Below the pieces are notes generated by a model. That model ran no database searches, had not been told where the DNA came from, and saw only the letters and a list, made by a program, of their open reading frames with translations. A DNA stretch of 64,000 bases from Corynebacterium pelargi (GTDB taxonomy: Bacteria > Actinomycetota > Actinomycetes > Mycobacteriales > Mycobacteriaceae), in assembly GCF_014635485.1 (NCBI RefSeq), contig NZ_BMCX01000005.1:43303-107302 (forward strand), written 5' to 3'. Shown one piece after another: positions 10,027 to 19,150 of the stretch. The translations under genes and the position numbers were made by a program. Positions within the stretch are counted from its first letter, which is position 1, and every line of letters begins with the position of its first letter.

Positions 10027-10074
10027 CTAGAACACGCCCAAAACTGACTCATAACACACTCATAGGAGATGAGT

Positions 10075-11523
10075 ATGGCCGGATTAACGCTTCCTTTCAC
10101 CGTGAAGAATGTGCTCGACCGCGACATGTGCATCGGCTGCGGTGGCTGTGCCTTTGCTAACCCGACCCAGGTGAGCATGGGGTTGGATGGTGATGGGCAA
10201 TACCGGCCAACGATGCCGCAAAAGGCTCAGGACCCCGCCGATACGGTGTGTCCCTTCAGCGATGCCTCCACCGGCATTGATGCCCTGAGCACGAAGCTTT
10301 TTGGAACAGACCTCCCGCACGACGATGTGCTGGGCTTTCATCGCAGCGTTGCTGCATGCAAGGTCAATGACGATGGCTACCGCTTCGGTTCTTCTTCAGG
10401 CGGAATGGTGTCATTCGTCGCAGCCGAATTGCTCCGCAGGGGCGAAGTCGACGGCGTGATCCACGCCAAGAACCAGCATCAAGGCCAGCTCATCGCCTAC
10501 GGAGTCTCAGATTCGCTGGAAGAGTTCACCGCCCACCGCAAATCTGCCTACTACCCCGTGGAGTTTTCACAGGCACTGGCTCAAGCCCGCGAGCAGGGCG
10601 GCAGGTACGCATTCATCGGCATCCCCTGCCATATTCAAGCACTTCGCCTCCTCCAAGAACAGCAACCGGACCTCCAAGAGCTCGTCCCATTCACCCTGGG
10701 TCTGGTGTGCGGGCACATGAAAACCACCGGCTTCGCAGAATTCTTAAGTTGGCAGCTTGGGGTTCCGCCTCGGGATGTGGCCGCCATTGATTTCCGCGTC
10801 AAGGCGACCGAGGGCTCTGCCAACCGCTACGCCACCGCGGTGCGCAGCAAGGACGGCAAGCTGAAGAGCAGAAAAACCTTCGAGCTCATTGGAACGAACT
10901 GGGGCCACGGCTTCTTCCAACCCAATGCCTGCAATTTCTGCGATGACATTTTTGCCGAAACAGCCGATATCGTCTTCGGCGATGCGTGGCTGCCTCAATT
11001 CACCAGCGATCCCCTCGGCCACAACGTGGTGGTGGTTCGCTCCCCGCTGATTCAACAGATCGTGGATGAGGCCACCCAATCAGGCGCGATTTCCACCACC
11101 CCTCTCGAAGCTGCAGAGGCAGTGCAGTCCCAGGCCGGCAATGTGCGCCATCGCCGCCGTGGGCTGGAGGTTCGATTGGCAGACGATGTTGCTCAGGGGC
11201 TGCCCGTGCCGCAACGACGAGTGCAGCCAAGCTATGAGCACGTCGATGAAGCAAGAGTGTGGTTAATCCGCCAGCGCCGCAAACTCAGCGCCTCCTCGAT
11301 TGCGCTCTTCCAATCCGCCAAGCGCAACGACGATGTGCGCGGCTTTATTAAGGCAATTGAGCCGCTTGTTCAGGCCTATGACAAAAAGGGAGCGCGGACA
11401 AGCGCTGCCCGGATGGCCGCGCGGCTACCGCTTTCCATGCAGTTTCGCATCCGCCGCGCCATTGGCTGGGCCAAGGGTGTCAAGGGTTCGCTGAGCAGCC
11501 TCGCTCGGTCCAAACGGGCTTAG
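10075..11523 (+). CDS. FrhB-domain protein (coenzyme F420 hydrogenase/dehydrogenase beta-like) of polysaccharide loci
   Basis: About 482 residues. Near the N terminus is a ferredoxin-like cysteine cluster, CIGCGGCAFA; the middle has FIGIPCHIQALRLLQ and the C-terminal part CNFCDDIFAETADIVFGDAW, the usual features of FrhB-domain proteins in polysaccharide loci, often next to pyruvyl transferases. Iron-sulfur and flavin binding are expected; the reaction is not known. AGGAG at 10064-10068 abuts ATG 10069 but is correctly spaced from ATG 10075, so I choose the latter. The last 70 residues are basic and unlike the core domain. Confidence 0.8.
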   Translation: MAGLTLPFTVKNVLDRDMCIGCGGCAFANPTQVSMGLDGDGQYRPTMPQKAQDPADTVCPFSDASTGIDALSTKLFGTDLPHDDVLGFHRSVAACKVNDDGYRFGSSSGGMVSFVAAELLRRGEVDGVIHAKNQHQGQLIAYGVSDSLEEFTAHRKSAYYPVEFSQALAQAREQGGRYAFIGIPCHIQALRLLQEQQPDLQELVPFTLGLVCGHMKTTGFAEFLSWQLGVPPRDVAAIDFRVKATEGSANRYATAVRSKDGKLKSRKTFELIGTNWGHGFFQPNACNFCDDIFAETADIVFGDAWLPQFTSDPLGHNVVVVRSPLIQQIVDEATQSGAISTTPLEAAEAVQSQAGNVRHRRRGLEVRLADDVAQGLPVPQRRVQPSYEHVDEARVWLIRQRRKLSASSIALFQSAKRNDDVRGFIKAIEPLVQAYDKKGARTSAARMAARLPLSMQFRIRRAIGWAKGVKGSLSSLARSKRA

Positions 11524-11533
11524 ATAAACCGGT

Positions 11534-12799
11534 TTAGGCTGCCTCCGCGGGCTCTGCTGCGACGAGTTTGCGGATGGCTCCCCAGTACAACAGTGCCGTG
11601 ACTGTTCTACTGAGCAGGCGAGCCAGGAGCATGCCAACGACTCCAAGCACGCTAAAGAGGCTGAAACCCACCACGACCATGATCACAATGGAGACGATGG
11701 CTACCGGGATGAAGTAGCGCTGGCCACCAAGCATGACCAGGAAGCGCATGGCGCCGAACACATACGTGATGGGTAAGGCCGCGATGAGCAGCACCGCTGC
11801 ATATAGCCCGATGTCTTGCACGCCTTGGGGCAGGGAAGTCTGCTCGGAGATCACAAACGCTGCCACCGCTCCGGGGATAGCTAGCACGGCGCAATACATC
11901 AGCAGTTTGCGCATATCTCGGTGGAACTGCGCATAGGCACCGCGCAAATTGGCTGCTCCCGAAAGCTTTGCCCAGGCCGCCATCGCGGGCAAGATGCCAA
12001 AGGCGTAGGCCGCCTGGATCAAGATATAGGCAATTTTGTCGGCAATTTCGTAGTAGGTGATCGCACCGGTAGGCCCAGAAGAAATGGCGGCTCGTTCTAC
12101 TAACACCGATGCCTGAGTAATGCCGTTGGAGCTAAATTGCTGGTAGAGCGACCCCGCACCGCTTTGGTGCTCTTGTTGCTGCGAAGGCTGCGCCTCGCTG
12201 GCGTCGAATTCAACCACCGTGGCCTGTTGGGCCTTGAACAACACAATGGCGCGCAGCACGTCACCTAGAAGGAAAAACAGTACTGCGGCCGCACCTAGTT
12301 GGGGCAGGATCACCACTGCGATGATCACTGCTAGATAGCGAAACCCCTGTGTGCCTAAAGGGATATAGGATTTGCCCGCCACGATCAGCAGTGCCGCTAA
12401 GGGGCTGATCACGCAGCTCAAGTACACCGAAAGCGCAATGATGGCCAACCAGACGGCGTCGAGGTTGATAAAGGCACCGCTGATCCTAAACGAGCCGAAG
12501 GTAATCACCGCGACTGCGATGACACCAACAGCCGATGGGATGGCCAATTTGGCGAGGGTCTTTTTCAGCGCCTCTGTAGCTTTGATTCCGTGTTGGAGGT
12601 ATTTGGATAACTCGGCTACTGCAAATGCTTCTGCAGCTTGGGTCACGATCGCGGTGCCCAAAATGCTCATGGACAACAGCAGGATCACACGGTCGGAGGC
12701 CTCGCGCCCAAGGACTGCTGCCAGGACAAAAGAAAGCAAGAGCCCCGGACCTAGGCCAAACCCCATGGCGCACAATTGCTTGAACTTTGAGCTGCGCAT
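11534..12799 (-). CDS. Polysaccharide flippase (Wzx/MATE-like)
   Basis: 421 residues with about twelve hydrophobic helices and short loops, except a glutamine-rich cytoplasmic loop near residues 200-215. This is the profile of oligosaccharide flippases that move lipid-linked repeat units across the membrane. The family has little fixed sequence, so the call relies on topology and locus. It is transcribed leftward and ends 10 bases from the convergent FrhB-domain gene; the two stop codons lie in or beside a perfect 12-base palindrome at 11525-11536. Confidence 0.75.
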   Translation of the reverse strand: MRSSKFKQLCAMGFGLGPGLLLSFVLAAVLGREASDRVILLLSMSILGTAIVTQAAEAFAVAELSKYLQHGIKATEALKKTLAKLAIPSAVGVIAVAVITFGSFRISGAFINLDAVWLAIIALSVYLSCVISPLAALLIVAGKSYIPLGTQGFRYLAVIIAVVILPQLGAAAVLFFLLGDVLRAIVLFKAQQATVVEFDASEAQPSQQQEHQSGAGSLYQQFSSNGITQASVLVERAAISSGPTGAITYYEIADKIAYILIQAAYAFGILPAMAAWAKLSGAANLRGAYAQFHRDMRKLLMYCAVLAIPGAVAAFVISEQTSLPQGVQDIGLYAAVLLIAALPITYVFGAMRFLVMLGGQRYFIPVAIVSIVIMVVVGFSLFSVLGVVGMLLARLLSRTVTALLYWGAIRKLVAAEPAEAA

Positions 12800-12863
12800 C
12801 TGGTGTGTACCTGCTTTAAATCCAGTCGATCCTTACGGCTTGGCCGTACTGTTTAATGGTCAT

Positions 12864-13394
12864 ATGACCTTCTCAATCCTAACTGTCTGCACGGGAAACG
12901 TTTGCCGCTCCCCCTACATCCAGTACCGGCTTGCGGGTGAGGCTTTTTCTCGCGGGATTGACGTGGAGGTTCGCAGTGCTGGCACCCATGCCGTCAATGG
13001 GAATCCTTATCACGAGTTCACGCTCGATCAATTACAGCTTCGCGGCATTGACGCTCGTGCCGGTAGATCCTCACACCTGGGCGTGCAGCAATTGCGATCC
13101 GCCCAATTGATCCTGGTGGCCAGCAGAAGCCACATCACACACATTGCCCGCCTCTACGCCCCAAGCCTCAGGCACACGCTCACGCTGAAACAGGCCGCCT
13201 ACTTGGGTAGCAAGGATCCGGTCGGCGCATACACCGGCGGCATACAGCAGCAGCTTCCGCCTGGTTTTGAAAGTGACTTAGCTGATCCCATCGGCCAACC
13301 GGCAGAGGCCTTTGCTTCGATGGCCAATGATGTTGATGCCCTGATGCCTTCTGTTTTTCGCTTTCTTAGCGCCCAACTGCCCTCGGCTACCTAA
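12864..13394 (+). CDS. Low-molecular-weight protein-tyrosine phosphatase (second copy)
   Basis: 176 residues. The CX5R loop is C9-TGNVC-R15-S, followed by RSAGTHAVNG, and the general acid lies in SDLADPIGQP near the C terminus. The reading frame is open far upstream, but that part runs antisense to the flippase gene; the protein proper starts at ATG 12864, right after FNGH in the open frame. It diverges from the flippase gene across 64 bases. It is clearly different in sequence from the copy at 241-726, so each may serve one of the two BY-kinases; that pairing is inference. Confidence 0.9.
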   Translation: MTFSILTVCTGNVCRSPYIQYRLAGEAFSRGIDVEVRSAGTHAVNGNPYHEFTLDQLQLRGIDARAGRSSHLGVQQLRSAQLILVASRSHITHIARLYAPSLRHTLTLKQAAYLGSKDPVGAYTGGIQQQLPPGFESDLADPIGQPAEAFASMANDVDALMPSVFRFLSAQLPSAT

Positions 13395-13611
13395 GACCAA
13401 AGGCGTGAGCAGGATGCCCGGAAGAGCTCAGCGCCCGCAATGCTGCTTGCTATGAATCCTTGAGAGCCGCACGCCTTTGCTGCTTGTTTGCTCAGGTGAA
13501 TCCCCAGCCCCAAAGCTATTGAAAATGCTTTCTACCAGGCACGTTGCGCCCGGAAGTCAGTACCATGGCGCCTACAACCCTGAAAGCTACGTACAAGATC
13601 GAAGGAGCACC

Positions 13612-14724
13612 GTGGCTGAATACGCACGAGTCCAAGGCATCATCGCTACCGAGGCCAACGCCCCCACTACTTCCACCACCATCTGCATTCCCGAACCAGG
13701 CCCGCATGATGTGGTGGTCAAGATCCAAGCCTGCGGTGTATGCCATACCGATCTTGCCTATTGCGAAGGCAATATCAGCGATAATTTCCCCTTCCTGCTC
13801 GGCCACGAGGCCGCCGGCGTAGTAGAGGCCACCGGCTCGGCAGTAGAGCACGTCCAAGAAGGCGATTTTGTGGTGCTGAATTGGCGTGCGGTGTGCGGCG
13901 AGTGCCGTGCATGCAAGAAGGGCGAGCCGAAGTATTGCTTTGATACCCACAATGCTTCCAAGCCCATGACCTTAGAAGACGGCACTGAGCTTGAGGCAGC
14001 ACTGGGCATTGGTGCTTTTGCAGAAAAGACCTTGGTGCATGAAAAGCAGTGCACCCGCGTGGATGCCGACGCTGATCCCGGCGCCGTCGGCCTGCTTGGC
14101 TGCGGCATTATGGCCGGCCTTGGTGCCGCCGTGAATACCGGCGAAATCAAGCGCGGCGAATCCATTGCCGTGATCGGCGTGGGCGGTGTTGGCATGGCCG
14201 CGATTGCAGGTGCAGCCTTAGCCGGTGCCAGCACCATCATCGCTATCGACATCTCCGAGGAGAAGTTGGAAAGGGCCCGGAAGGAATTCGGCGCAACGCA
14301 CACCATTAATTCCAAGGGTCTAAGCCGCGATGAATTAGTAGCAAAGGTCCAAGACCTCACCGGCGGTGTTGGCGTGGATGTAGCAGTGGATGCGGTGGGC
14401 CGCCCCGAAACCTATGAGCAGGCCTTCTATATCCGTGATCTTGCCGGCCGTGTGGTGCTGGTGGGTGTACCTTCGCCCGATATGAAACTCGAATTGCCAT
14501 TGCTGGATGTCTTTGGCCGCGGTGGCGCTTTGAAGTCTTCTTGGTATGGCGATTGCTTGCCTGAGCGCGACTTCCCCATGTACACCGACCTCTTCCAGCA
14601 GGGGCGTTTCCCCTTGGATTCCTTCGTAGATGAGCGCATCGGCTTAGGCGATGTCGATGCCGCCTTTGACACCATGAAGCAAGGCAAGGTCTTGCGATCT
14701 GTCGTAGAAATGGAGCAAGCATGA
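13612..14724 (+). CDS. mscR: S-(hydroxymethyl)mycothiol dehydrogenase (mycothiol-dependent formaldehyde dehydrogenase)
   Basis: 370 residues from GTG 13612, chosen because AAGGAG at 13602-13607 precedes it; the frame is open further upstream. It is a zinc-dependent class III alcohol dehydrogenase: catalytic-zinc motif [13 protein letters not shown] and GHEAAGVVE, structural-zinc cysteines [15 protein letters not shown], and the NAD fold [15 protein letters not shown]. It oxidises the adduct of formaldehyde and mycothiol to S-formylmycothiol and in the family can also reduce S-nitrosomycothiol. The next gene overlaps by four bases and is the expected hydrolase partner. Confidence 0.93.
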   Translation: MAEYARVQGIIATEANAPTTSTTICIPEPGPHDVVVKIQACGVCHTDLAYCEGNISDNFPFLLGHEAAGVVEATGSAVEHVQEGDFVVLNWRAVCGECRACKKGEPKYCFDTHNASKPMTLEDGTELEAALGIGAFAEKTLVHEKQCTRVDADADPGAVGLLGCGIMAGLGAAVNTGEIKRGESIAVIGVGGVGMAAIAGAALAGASTIIAIDISEEKLERARKEFGATHTINSKGLSRDELVAKVQDLTGGVGVDVAVDAVGRPETYEQAFYIRDLAGRVVLVGVPSPDMKLELPLLDVFGRGGALKSSWYGDCLPERDFPMYTDLFQQGRFPLDSFVDERIGLGDVDAAFDTMKQGKVLRSVVEMEQA

Positions 14725-15362
14725 GCACATCTGAATCTGGCCTGCGTATCGACCGCGTCGTCACCCACGGCATCTTCGCCCTCGACGGTGGCGAGTGGGA
14801 AGTAGATAACAATATTTGGGTGCTTGGCGACGACCACGACTGCTACATCATCGACGCAGCCCACGATGCCGAGCCGATCATTGAGGCGGTGGGCAATCGC
14901 AATGTGCTGGGCGTGTTGTGCTCCCATGCGCATAATGACCACGTCAATGTCGCCCCTGAGCTTGCACGTCACTTTGATACGCGCATCTTCCTGCACCCAG
15001 GCGATGCTCCCCTGTGGCAAGAAACCCACCAAGACCTGCCCTTCGAGGAACTTGAGCAGGACTCGGCCTTTGCTATCTCAGGCTCGAAGTTGCAGGTGAT
15101 CAACACCCCAGGGCACTCCCCCGGTTCTTGCGCCTTCTATCTTCCCGACGCCAAGGTGCTCTTCTCCGGCGACACCCTTTTTGCCGGCGGGCCCGGCGCG
15201 ACTGGCCGCAAGTACAGCTCCTTTGACACGATCATCGATTCGATCCGTCACAAGCTGCTCACGCTGCCGGGCGAAACCGAGGTCTATACCGGCCACGGTG
15301 ATGCCACGGAGATTGGCAAGGAGGCACCGCACCTCCAAGAATGGATTGCGCGCGGGCACTAG
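14721..15362 (+). CDS. Metallo-beta-lactamase fold hydrolase, partner of MscR
   Basis: 213 residues. The zinc motif appears as [10 protein letters not shown] (HXHXDH), followed by [24 protein letters not shown] and a late YTGHGDAT, all standard for glyoxalase-II-like hydrolases. ATGA overlap with the dehydrogenase gene points to translational coupling. In actinobacteria this gene pair is conserved, and a role in releasing formate from S-formylmycothiol is the likely function; that substrate is inferred from the pairing. Confidence 0.88.
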   Translation: MSTSESGLRIDRVVTHGIFALDGGEWEVDNNIWVLGDDHDCYIIDAAHDAEPIIEAVGNRNVLGVLCSHAHNDHVNVAPELARHFDTRIFLHPGDAPLWQETHQDLPFEELEQDSAFAISGSKLQVINTPGHSPGSCAFYLPDAKVLFSGDTLFAGGPGATGRKYSSFDTIIDSIRHKLLTLPGETEVYTGHGDATEIGKEAPHLQEWIARGH

Positions 15363-15403
15363 CCTCACCTGCTAGAAGCACGAGCCCGCACTAGGGAATG
15401 CCG

Positions 15404-16975
15404 CTAGGCCTGGTCTTGGCCTAGCACCGCCTTATGCAGAATGCTCATGGGCACGCTGCCTACCGCCAGGGCCTTGGTGTGGAATTCGCGCAGGCTCATG
15501 CCTTGGGCGAGGGCATCATCGCGGAGTTCTTCCCACAGCCTTTGGCCGAGCGCATAGGAGGGTGCTTGGCCGGGCCAGCCCAGGTAGCGCATGAGCTCGA
15601 ATTGTCTATTGGGCACGTCCATGGAGGAATTGGCAGCCAAAAATTCCCAGGCGTACTCGTAGCTCCACTCGCCGCCATCTGGGTTGGGCAGGCCCAGGTG
15701 GAAGCCGATATCCAAGACCACGCGTGCGGCGCGCAGACGTTGGGCGTCGAGAAGCCCCATACGAGTAGCGGGATCTTCATGGAAGCCAAGCTCGGCCATG
15801 AGCTGTTCGGCATAGAGCGCCCAGCCTTCACCATGGCCGGAATTCCAGCAGGCGATCCGGCGGAAGGTATTCAGTGGCTGCTGCATGGCGGCGGTGCATT
15901 GGAGGTGGTGACCTGGCACGCCCTCGTGATAGACGGTGGTGAGTTCTTGCCAGGTGTGGAATTGCTCCTGGCCTGCAGGAACGGACCACCACATGCGGCC
16001 AGGGCGCGAGAAATCCGCGCTCGGCGGGGTGTAGAAGATGCCGCCGGTGCCTGCCGGATCAATGCAGCATTCGAGCTCGCGGGCAGGGCCTTCAATATCG
16101 AAGTGCTCACCGGCTAGGGCTGCAAGTGCCTCATCGGATCGTTGTTGCATCCACTGTCGGAGGGCCTCGACGCCATCGATGGTGTAGCGCTGTTCCTCAT
16201 TTAACCTCGCCATCGCTTCTTCTACGCTGGTGCCCTCGCCATAAAGCTCAGCGGCGATGCGCTCTTGTTCGGCTACAATGGCAGCCAGGCGCTGCTTGCC
16301 CCAGGCATAGGCCTCTTCGAGGTCTAGCGATGCCCCGACCCACTGGCGGCTGGCAAGCTCATAGCGTTGCCTTCCCACCGCATCGTCTTGGGTTGTTTTG
16401 AGCGTGCCCATCCAGGTGGCGAATTCTTCCAGATAGGCGCTGACCTCTGGGTTTTCTGCGGGCAGCTTGGATGCGAAGGCACGAAGATCCTCCTGTACCC
16501 CGGCCACCTGACGAGCAGCAGGCAGCAGGCCGCGCGATTGACCAAGTTCTAGGCTCTGCTGATAGCCCTTGAGTGCCTGAGGAATCTGCGCCACACGCGC
16601 AGCGAGTACTTCGCGCTGCTGATCTGTGTCGGCTGGCATCTGAAACAGCGTGTCGCGGATCCACTGCACCGGGCTGGTGATGTTATTGACGTGGCGCAGG
16701 TGCTCGCCTGCCTCAAAGGCCTCAAGTTCCACACCGAGGCGATCAATCAGCGTGGTGCGCGTGACCTCGTCTTGGGTGTTTTCGGCCTGGTATTGCAGCG
16801 CAAAATCGCGCAGGTTTTGGGCCAGATGCGCCAGTTGTTGGTGGTATTCGGGCGTAAAGGCGTCGATCTGGGTGGCGTTTTCTTGATCCATGCCCCATGC
16901 GGTGGCGCTGAGCGGGCTCAGGCGAACCAGTGCGTGGATATAGTCTTCGCAGCGTTGATCTAGTGCAGTGCTCAT
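15404..16975 (-). CDS. DUF885 family protein, putative zinc carboxypeptidase
   Basis: 523 residues, usual for DUF885. The core motif TVYHEGVPGHHLQ near residue 345 gives an HEXXXHH-like metal site, with GHGEGWALYAEQLM about 45 residues later carrying the expected glutamate. No signal peptide is seen, so a cytoplasmic peptidase-like enzyme is most likely. The biological substrate is unknown. It diverges from the gene at 17035 and converges on the hydrolase gene. Confidence 0.8.
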   Translation of the reverse strand: MSTALDQRCEDYIHALVRLSPLSATAWGMDQENATQIDAFTPEYHQQLAHLAQNLRDFALQYQAENTQDEVTRTTLIDRLGVELEAFEAGEHLRHVNNITSPVQWIRDTLFQMPADTDQQREVLAARVAQIPQALKGYQQSLELGQSRGLLPAARQVAGVQEDLRAFASKLPAENPEVSAYLEEFATWMGTLKTTQDDAVGRQRYELASRQWVGASLDLEEAYAWGKQRLAAIVAEQERIAAELYGEGTSVEEAMARLNEEQRYTIDGVEALRQWMQQRSDEALAALAGEHFDIEGPARELECCIDPAGTGGIFYTPPSADFSRPGRMWWSVPAGQEQFHTWQELTTVYHEGVPGHHLQCTAAMQQPLNTFRRIACWNSGHGEGWALYAEQLMAELGFHEDPATRMGLLDAQRLRAARVVLDIGFHLGLPNPDGGEWSYEYAWEFLAANSSMDVPNRQFELMRYLGWPGQAPSYALGQRLWEELRDDALAQGMSLREFHTKALAVGSVPMSILHKAVLGQDQA

Positions 16976-17034
16976 AGCCTTTCAAGTTACCCTTCGTTCC
17001 AGCTCTGAGGTTTAGGCAGTGTTAGAGTTAGAGC

Positions 17035-18333
17035 ATGTCTGTGCGCCACAATCCCTCCCCCATGAGTGCTTCTGCCCAGGCAGCCCGAGTGGTGTCGCAG
17101 GGTAAGAAATTCGCCAGCGCAGAATTGCCAAAACTGCGTGAGAGCCAGTGGTTTTCCAAACTCCCAGAAGGCAGCACCGCACGCGATCTTGCCATCACCC
17201 TCTTGGCCTTCCACAACGCCGAAGGCGGCACCCTCATCTACTCTGGCGACGAAGAGCTTTATCACGAAGCCTGCCTGCTCATTCACCCAGACTTCCATGC
17301 CCACTTCCGCGATTACCCCGATTTCTGCCTGGTCTATGTAGACCCTTGGCACTTCTACCACGAGCTCGCCAGCGGCGAATGCTATGTGCGTGTGGGCACG
17401 CGCAATAAGAAGCTGAATATGAACCAGCGCCAGGAGCTGTGCTGGGATCGTGAGGTAGAAGGGTTTACTGCCCGCGCTTTGCAAAACACCGCGCATTTTC
17501 GGGTGCTGCTAGACCAAAAGCTCTTGGGAGGATTTCAGCGCGCACTGGGTACTTCCTCGCCGAAAAAGGCGCTGCGTGCACGCGATCTTTTAAGCGTTGA
17601 GGGCAATGTGTGCGTGGCCGCTTACTTACTGCTAGCCAAGCGCCCCCAGACGATGTTCCCTTATGCCTATGTAGAGGTCCGTGGTGAACACGAGGTGATT
17701 CGTTGCGAAGGTTCCATTCCTGAGCAGATCAAAGCAGCGGCAAAAGCTATAGAGCATCTCGGCACCTCCATTCCCCGTGAGGCCTGGTTGGAGGGCTTAC
17801 GCAATGCGGTGATTCACCGTTCTTATGCCATGGCAGGCGATCATGTGCGCGTGCGGGTATTTGATAACCGCATTGAAATCACCAGCCCTGGTCGTTTTCC
17901 CAATAACACCAATCCGCATACTGTGAGCAGGCTGTTTCGTAATGCCCGCAACCCGCGGGTAGCCAGGGTGTGCGCCGATCTGGGTGTCAGTGAGGCACGT
18001 GGTGCGGGGATTCGCAGGATGTGCCAAGCCATGCGCGAGGCAGGTTTTGCGGATCCGCATTATCAGCAATTCACCGAGGCTGTACGGCTGACGCTTTTTA
18101 GTGAGACTGCCCCGGCCAAGGCAGTGCCGGATCAGATGGGGGCTACTGCCACAAGGATTGTGCACGAGCTTAAACTTGCCAAGCAGCCCCTGGGCACCGG
18201 TCAGCTCACCGCACTTTTGGGCTTGGCGCGGCCGACAGTGCTTCGCCACCTCAATGCCTTGCGCAAACAAGGCCTGGTGCAGTGGCATGGGCGTAACAAG
18301 CGCGATCCTCAAGCCACCTGGAGCGTGGGCTAG
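17035..18333 (+). CDS. AlbA_2 / HATPase-type ATP-binding regulator with C-terminal winged helix
   Basis: 432 residues in three parts. Residues about 25-140 resemble the AlbA_2 (divergent AAA_4) domain: ITLLAFHNAEGGTLIYSG. Residues about 250-360 form an HATPase_c_4-like domain: LRNAVIHRSYA, FDNRIEITSPGRFP and GAGIRRMCQAM. The last 60 residues are a winged helix (GQLTALLGLARPTVLRHL). Such proteins are annotated as ATP-binding regulators; the ligand and targets are unknown. A TAGAGT element at 17023-17028 lies six bases before the ATG, so the message is probably leaderless. Confidence 0.75.
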   Translation: MSVRHNPSPMSASAQAARVVSQGKKFASAELPKLRESQWFSKLPEGSTARDLAITLLAFHNAEGGTLIYSGDEELYHEACLLIHPDFHAHFRDYPDFCLVYVDPWHFYHELASGECYVRVGTRNKKLNMNQRQELCWDREVEGFTARALQNTAHFRVLLDQKLLGGFQRALGTSSPKKALRARDLLSVEGNVCVAAYLLLAKRPQTMFPYAYVEVRGEHEVIRCEGSIPEQIKAAAKAIEHLGTSIPREAWLEGLRNAVIHRSYAMAGDHVRVRVFDNRIEITSPGRFPNNTNPHTVSRLFRNARNPRVARVCADLGVSEARGAGIRRMCQAMREAGFADPHYQQFTEAVRLTLFSETAPAKAVPDQMGATATRIVHELKLAKQPLGTGQLTALLGLARPTVLRHLNALRKQGLVQWHGRNKRDPQATWSVG

Positions 18334-18353
18334 GCCATGCTCATCCGGCCAAA

Positions 18354-19010
18354 CTAGACAAGCTTGCCCACGGCAAAAAGCTGGTATTCCACCACGTCGA
18401 GCGGCAGATCGGGGCGCCAGCGAAGCCGCAGTTGCTCGGCTGCATCCAGGTAGGCCAGGTATTCCGCGGGCGTCCACGAGGCCGTTTTTCTCCACCCCAG
18501 CGCCTGGGCCACGCGTGAATCCAGGATGATCGGCGGGCGCACATCGCCCACCTCAGGTGGCGGCGCCACGAAGTGCATGAGCTTGCTAAAAAACGCAGGC
18601 CCTAGAAATTTCACGCGATGGCTTCCACTGAGTGCCTCATAAGCACCAAGAGCATCGCCGCGTTGGGCTAAACACAGCCCCGCCCATAAGCGTTCCTCCA
18701 GGTCAGGCTGGCGCAGTGGCCGGGCGAGGCGATAGGCGCTCAAGGCACTGGTTCCCGCACCCCAGGCGCAGACGGCCACATAAAAATTGCGCATATCTTC
18801 CGGTCCGCTGGCTGCGGCACCAAGGGCAAAAAGATCCTCGCGGCACACCGAACGCTTCGGCGTTTCACCAGCTAGAACAGGCAAGTGTTGTTCTGCCTTG
18901 GGCCAATGTTGCGCAAAATAGTGTTCTGGAAGCAAGCGCACCTCAGCCAGACTCGGTGCCCTCTCGGGTGCCCCGAGGCGCTTGAGCACTTGTTCTACAT
19001 CAACGTCCAT
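18354..19010 (-). CDS. Uncharacterised protein, possibly OGG-like DNA glycosylase fold
   Basis: 218 residues without signal peptide or membrane helix. The segment FLGPAFFSKLMHFVAPP followed by PIILDSRVAQALGW resembles an actinobacterial group of small proteins described as having the 8-oxoguanine glycosylase (OGG) fold, where a helix-hairpin-helix would sit at GPAFFSK. I recognise this by pattern only; no catalytic lysine can be pointed to with confidence. It converges on the HATPase gene and diverges from gluA. Activity on DNA is not established. Confidence 0.5.
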   Translation of the reverse strand: MDVDVEQVLKRLGAPERAPSLAEVRLLPEHYFAQHWPKAEQHLPVLAGETPKRSVCREDLFALGAAASGPEDMRNFYVAVCAWGAGTSALSAYRLARPLRQPDLEERLWAGLCLAQRGDALGAYEALSGSHRVKFLGPAFFSKLMHFVAPPPEVGDVRPPIILDSRVAQALGWRKTASWTPAEYLAYLDAAEQLRLRWRPDLPLDVVEYQLFAVGKLV

Positions 19011-19087
19011 CAGAAACCCCGGCAGATTCTATACCTTTTAGTACCTTGGGCGAAGTTATCAGGGGCATCGCGGATGCGTTGGAGGGG

Positions 19088-19098
19088 CGTCGAAAAGC
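19088..19098 (-). repeat. Intergenic copy of the 11-base word GCTTTTCGACG (reverse strand)
   Basis: It lies about 50 bases upstream of the gluA ATG, directly after GTTGGAGGGGCGT (19078-19090), a 13-base string that recurs in the hairpin after gluD. It is one of nine exact copies of the 11-base word in the window. Confidence 0.8.
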
Positions 19099-19116
19099 AA
19101 AAAGATCCAAGGCACT

Positions 19117-19144
19117 TTGTCTGTGAGCGCTCTTACCCTAGGAT
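19117..19144 (+). promoter_or_regulatory. Promoter of gluABCD, probably leaderless
   Basis: TTGTCT (19117-19122), a 16-base spacer and TAGGAT (19139-19144) resemble a housekeeping promoter. The gluA ATG begins only six bases after the -10 element, and there is no ribosome site before it, so transcription probably starts at or next to the start codon. Confidence 0.55.
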
Positions 19145-19150
19145 GCCAGT

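Noticed and set aside
11525..11536. TAAACCGGTTTA palindrome between convergent genes, as a terminator
   Set aside because: Six-base arms with no loop and no T run cannot form a stable terminator; the coincidence with the stop codons is noted in the flippase entry.
13399..13478. AAAGGCGTG/CACGCCTTT inverted repeat after the second phosphatase gene, as a terminator or structured RNA
   Set aside because: The 62-base loop is too long for a simple terminator and I see no conserved RNA motif.
17035..18333. AlbA/HATPase protein as part of a defence system
   Set aside because: Such domains occur in antiviral loci, but the neighbours here are housekeeping genes and no nuclease or other effector is nearby.
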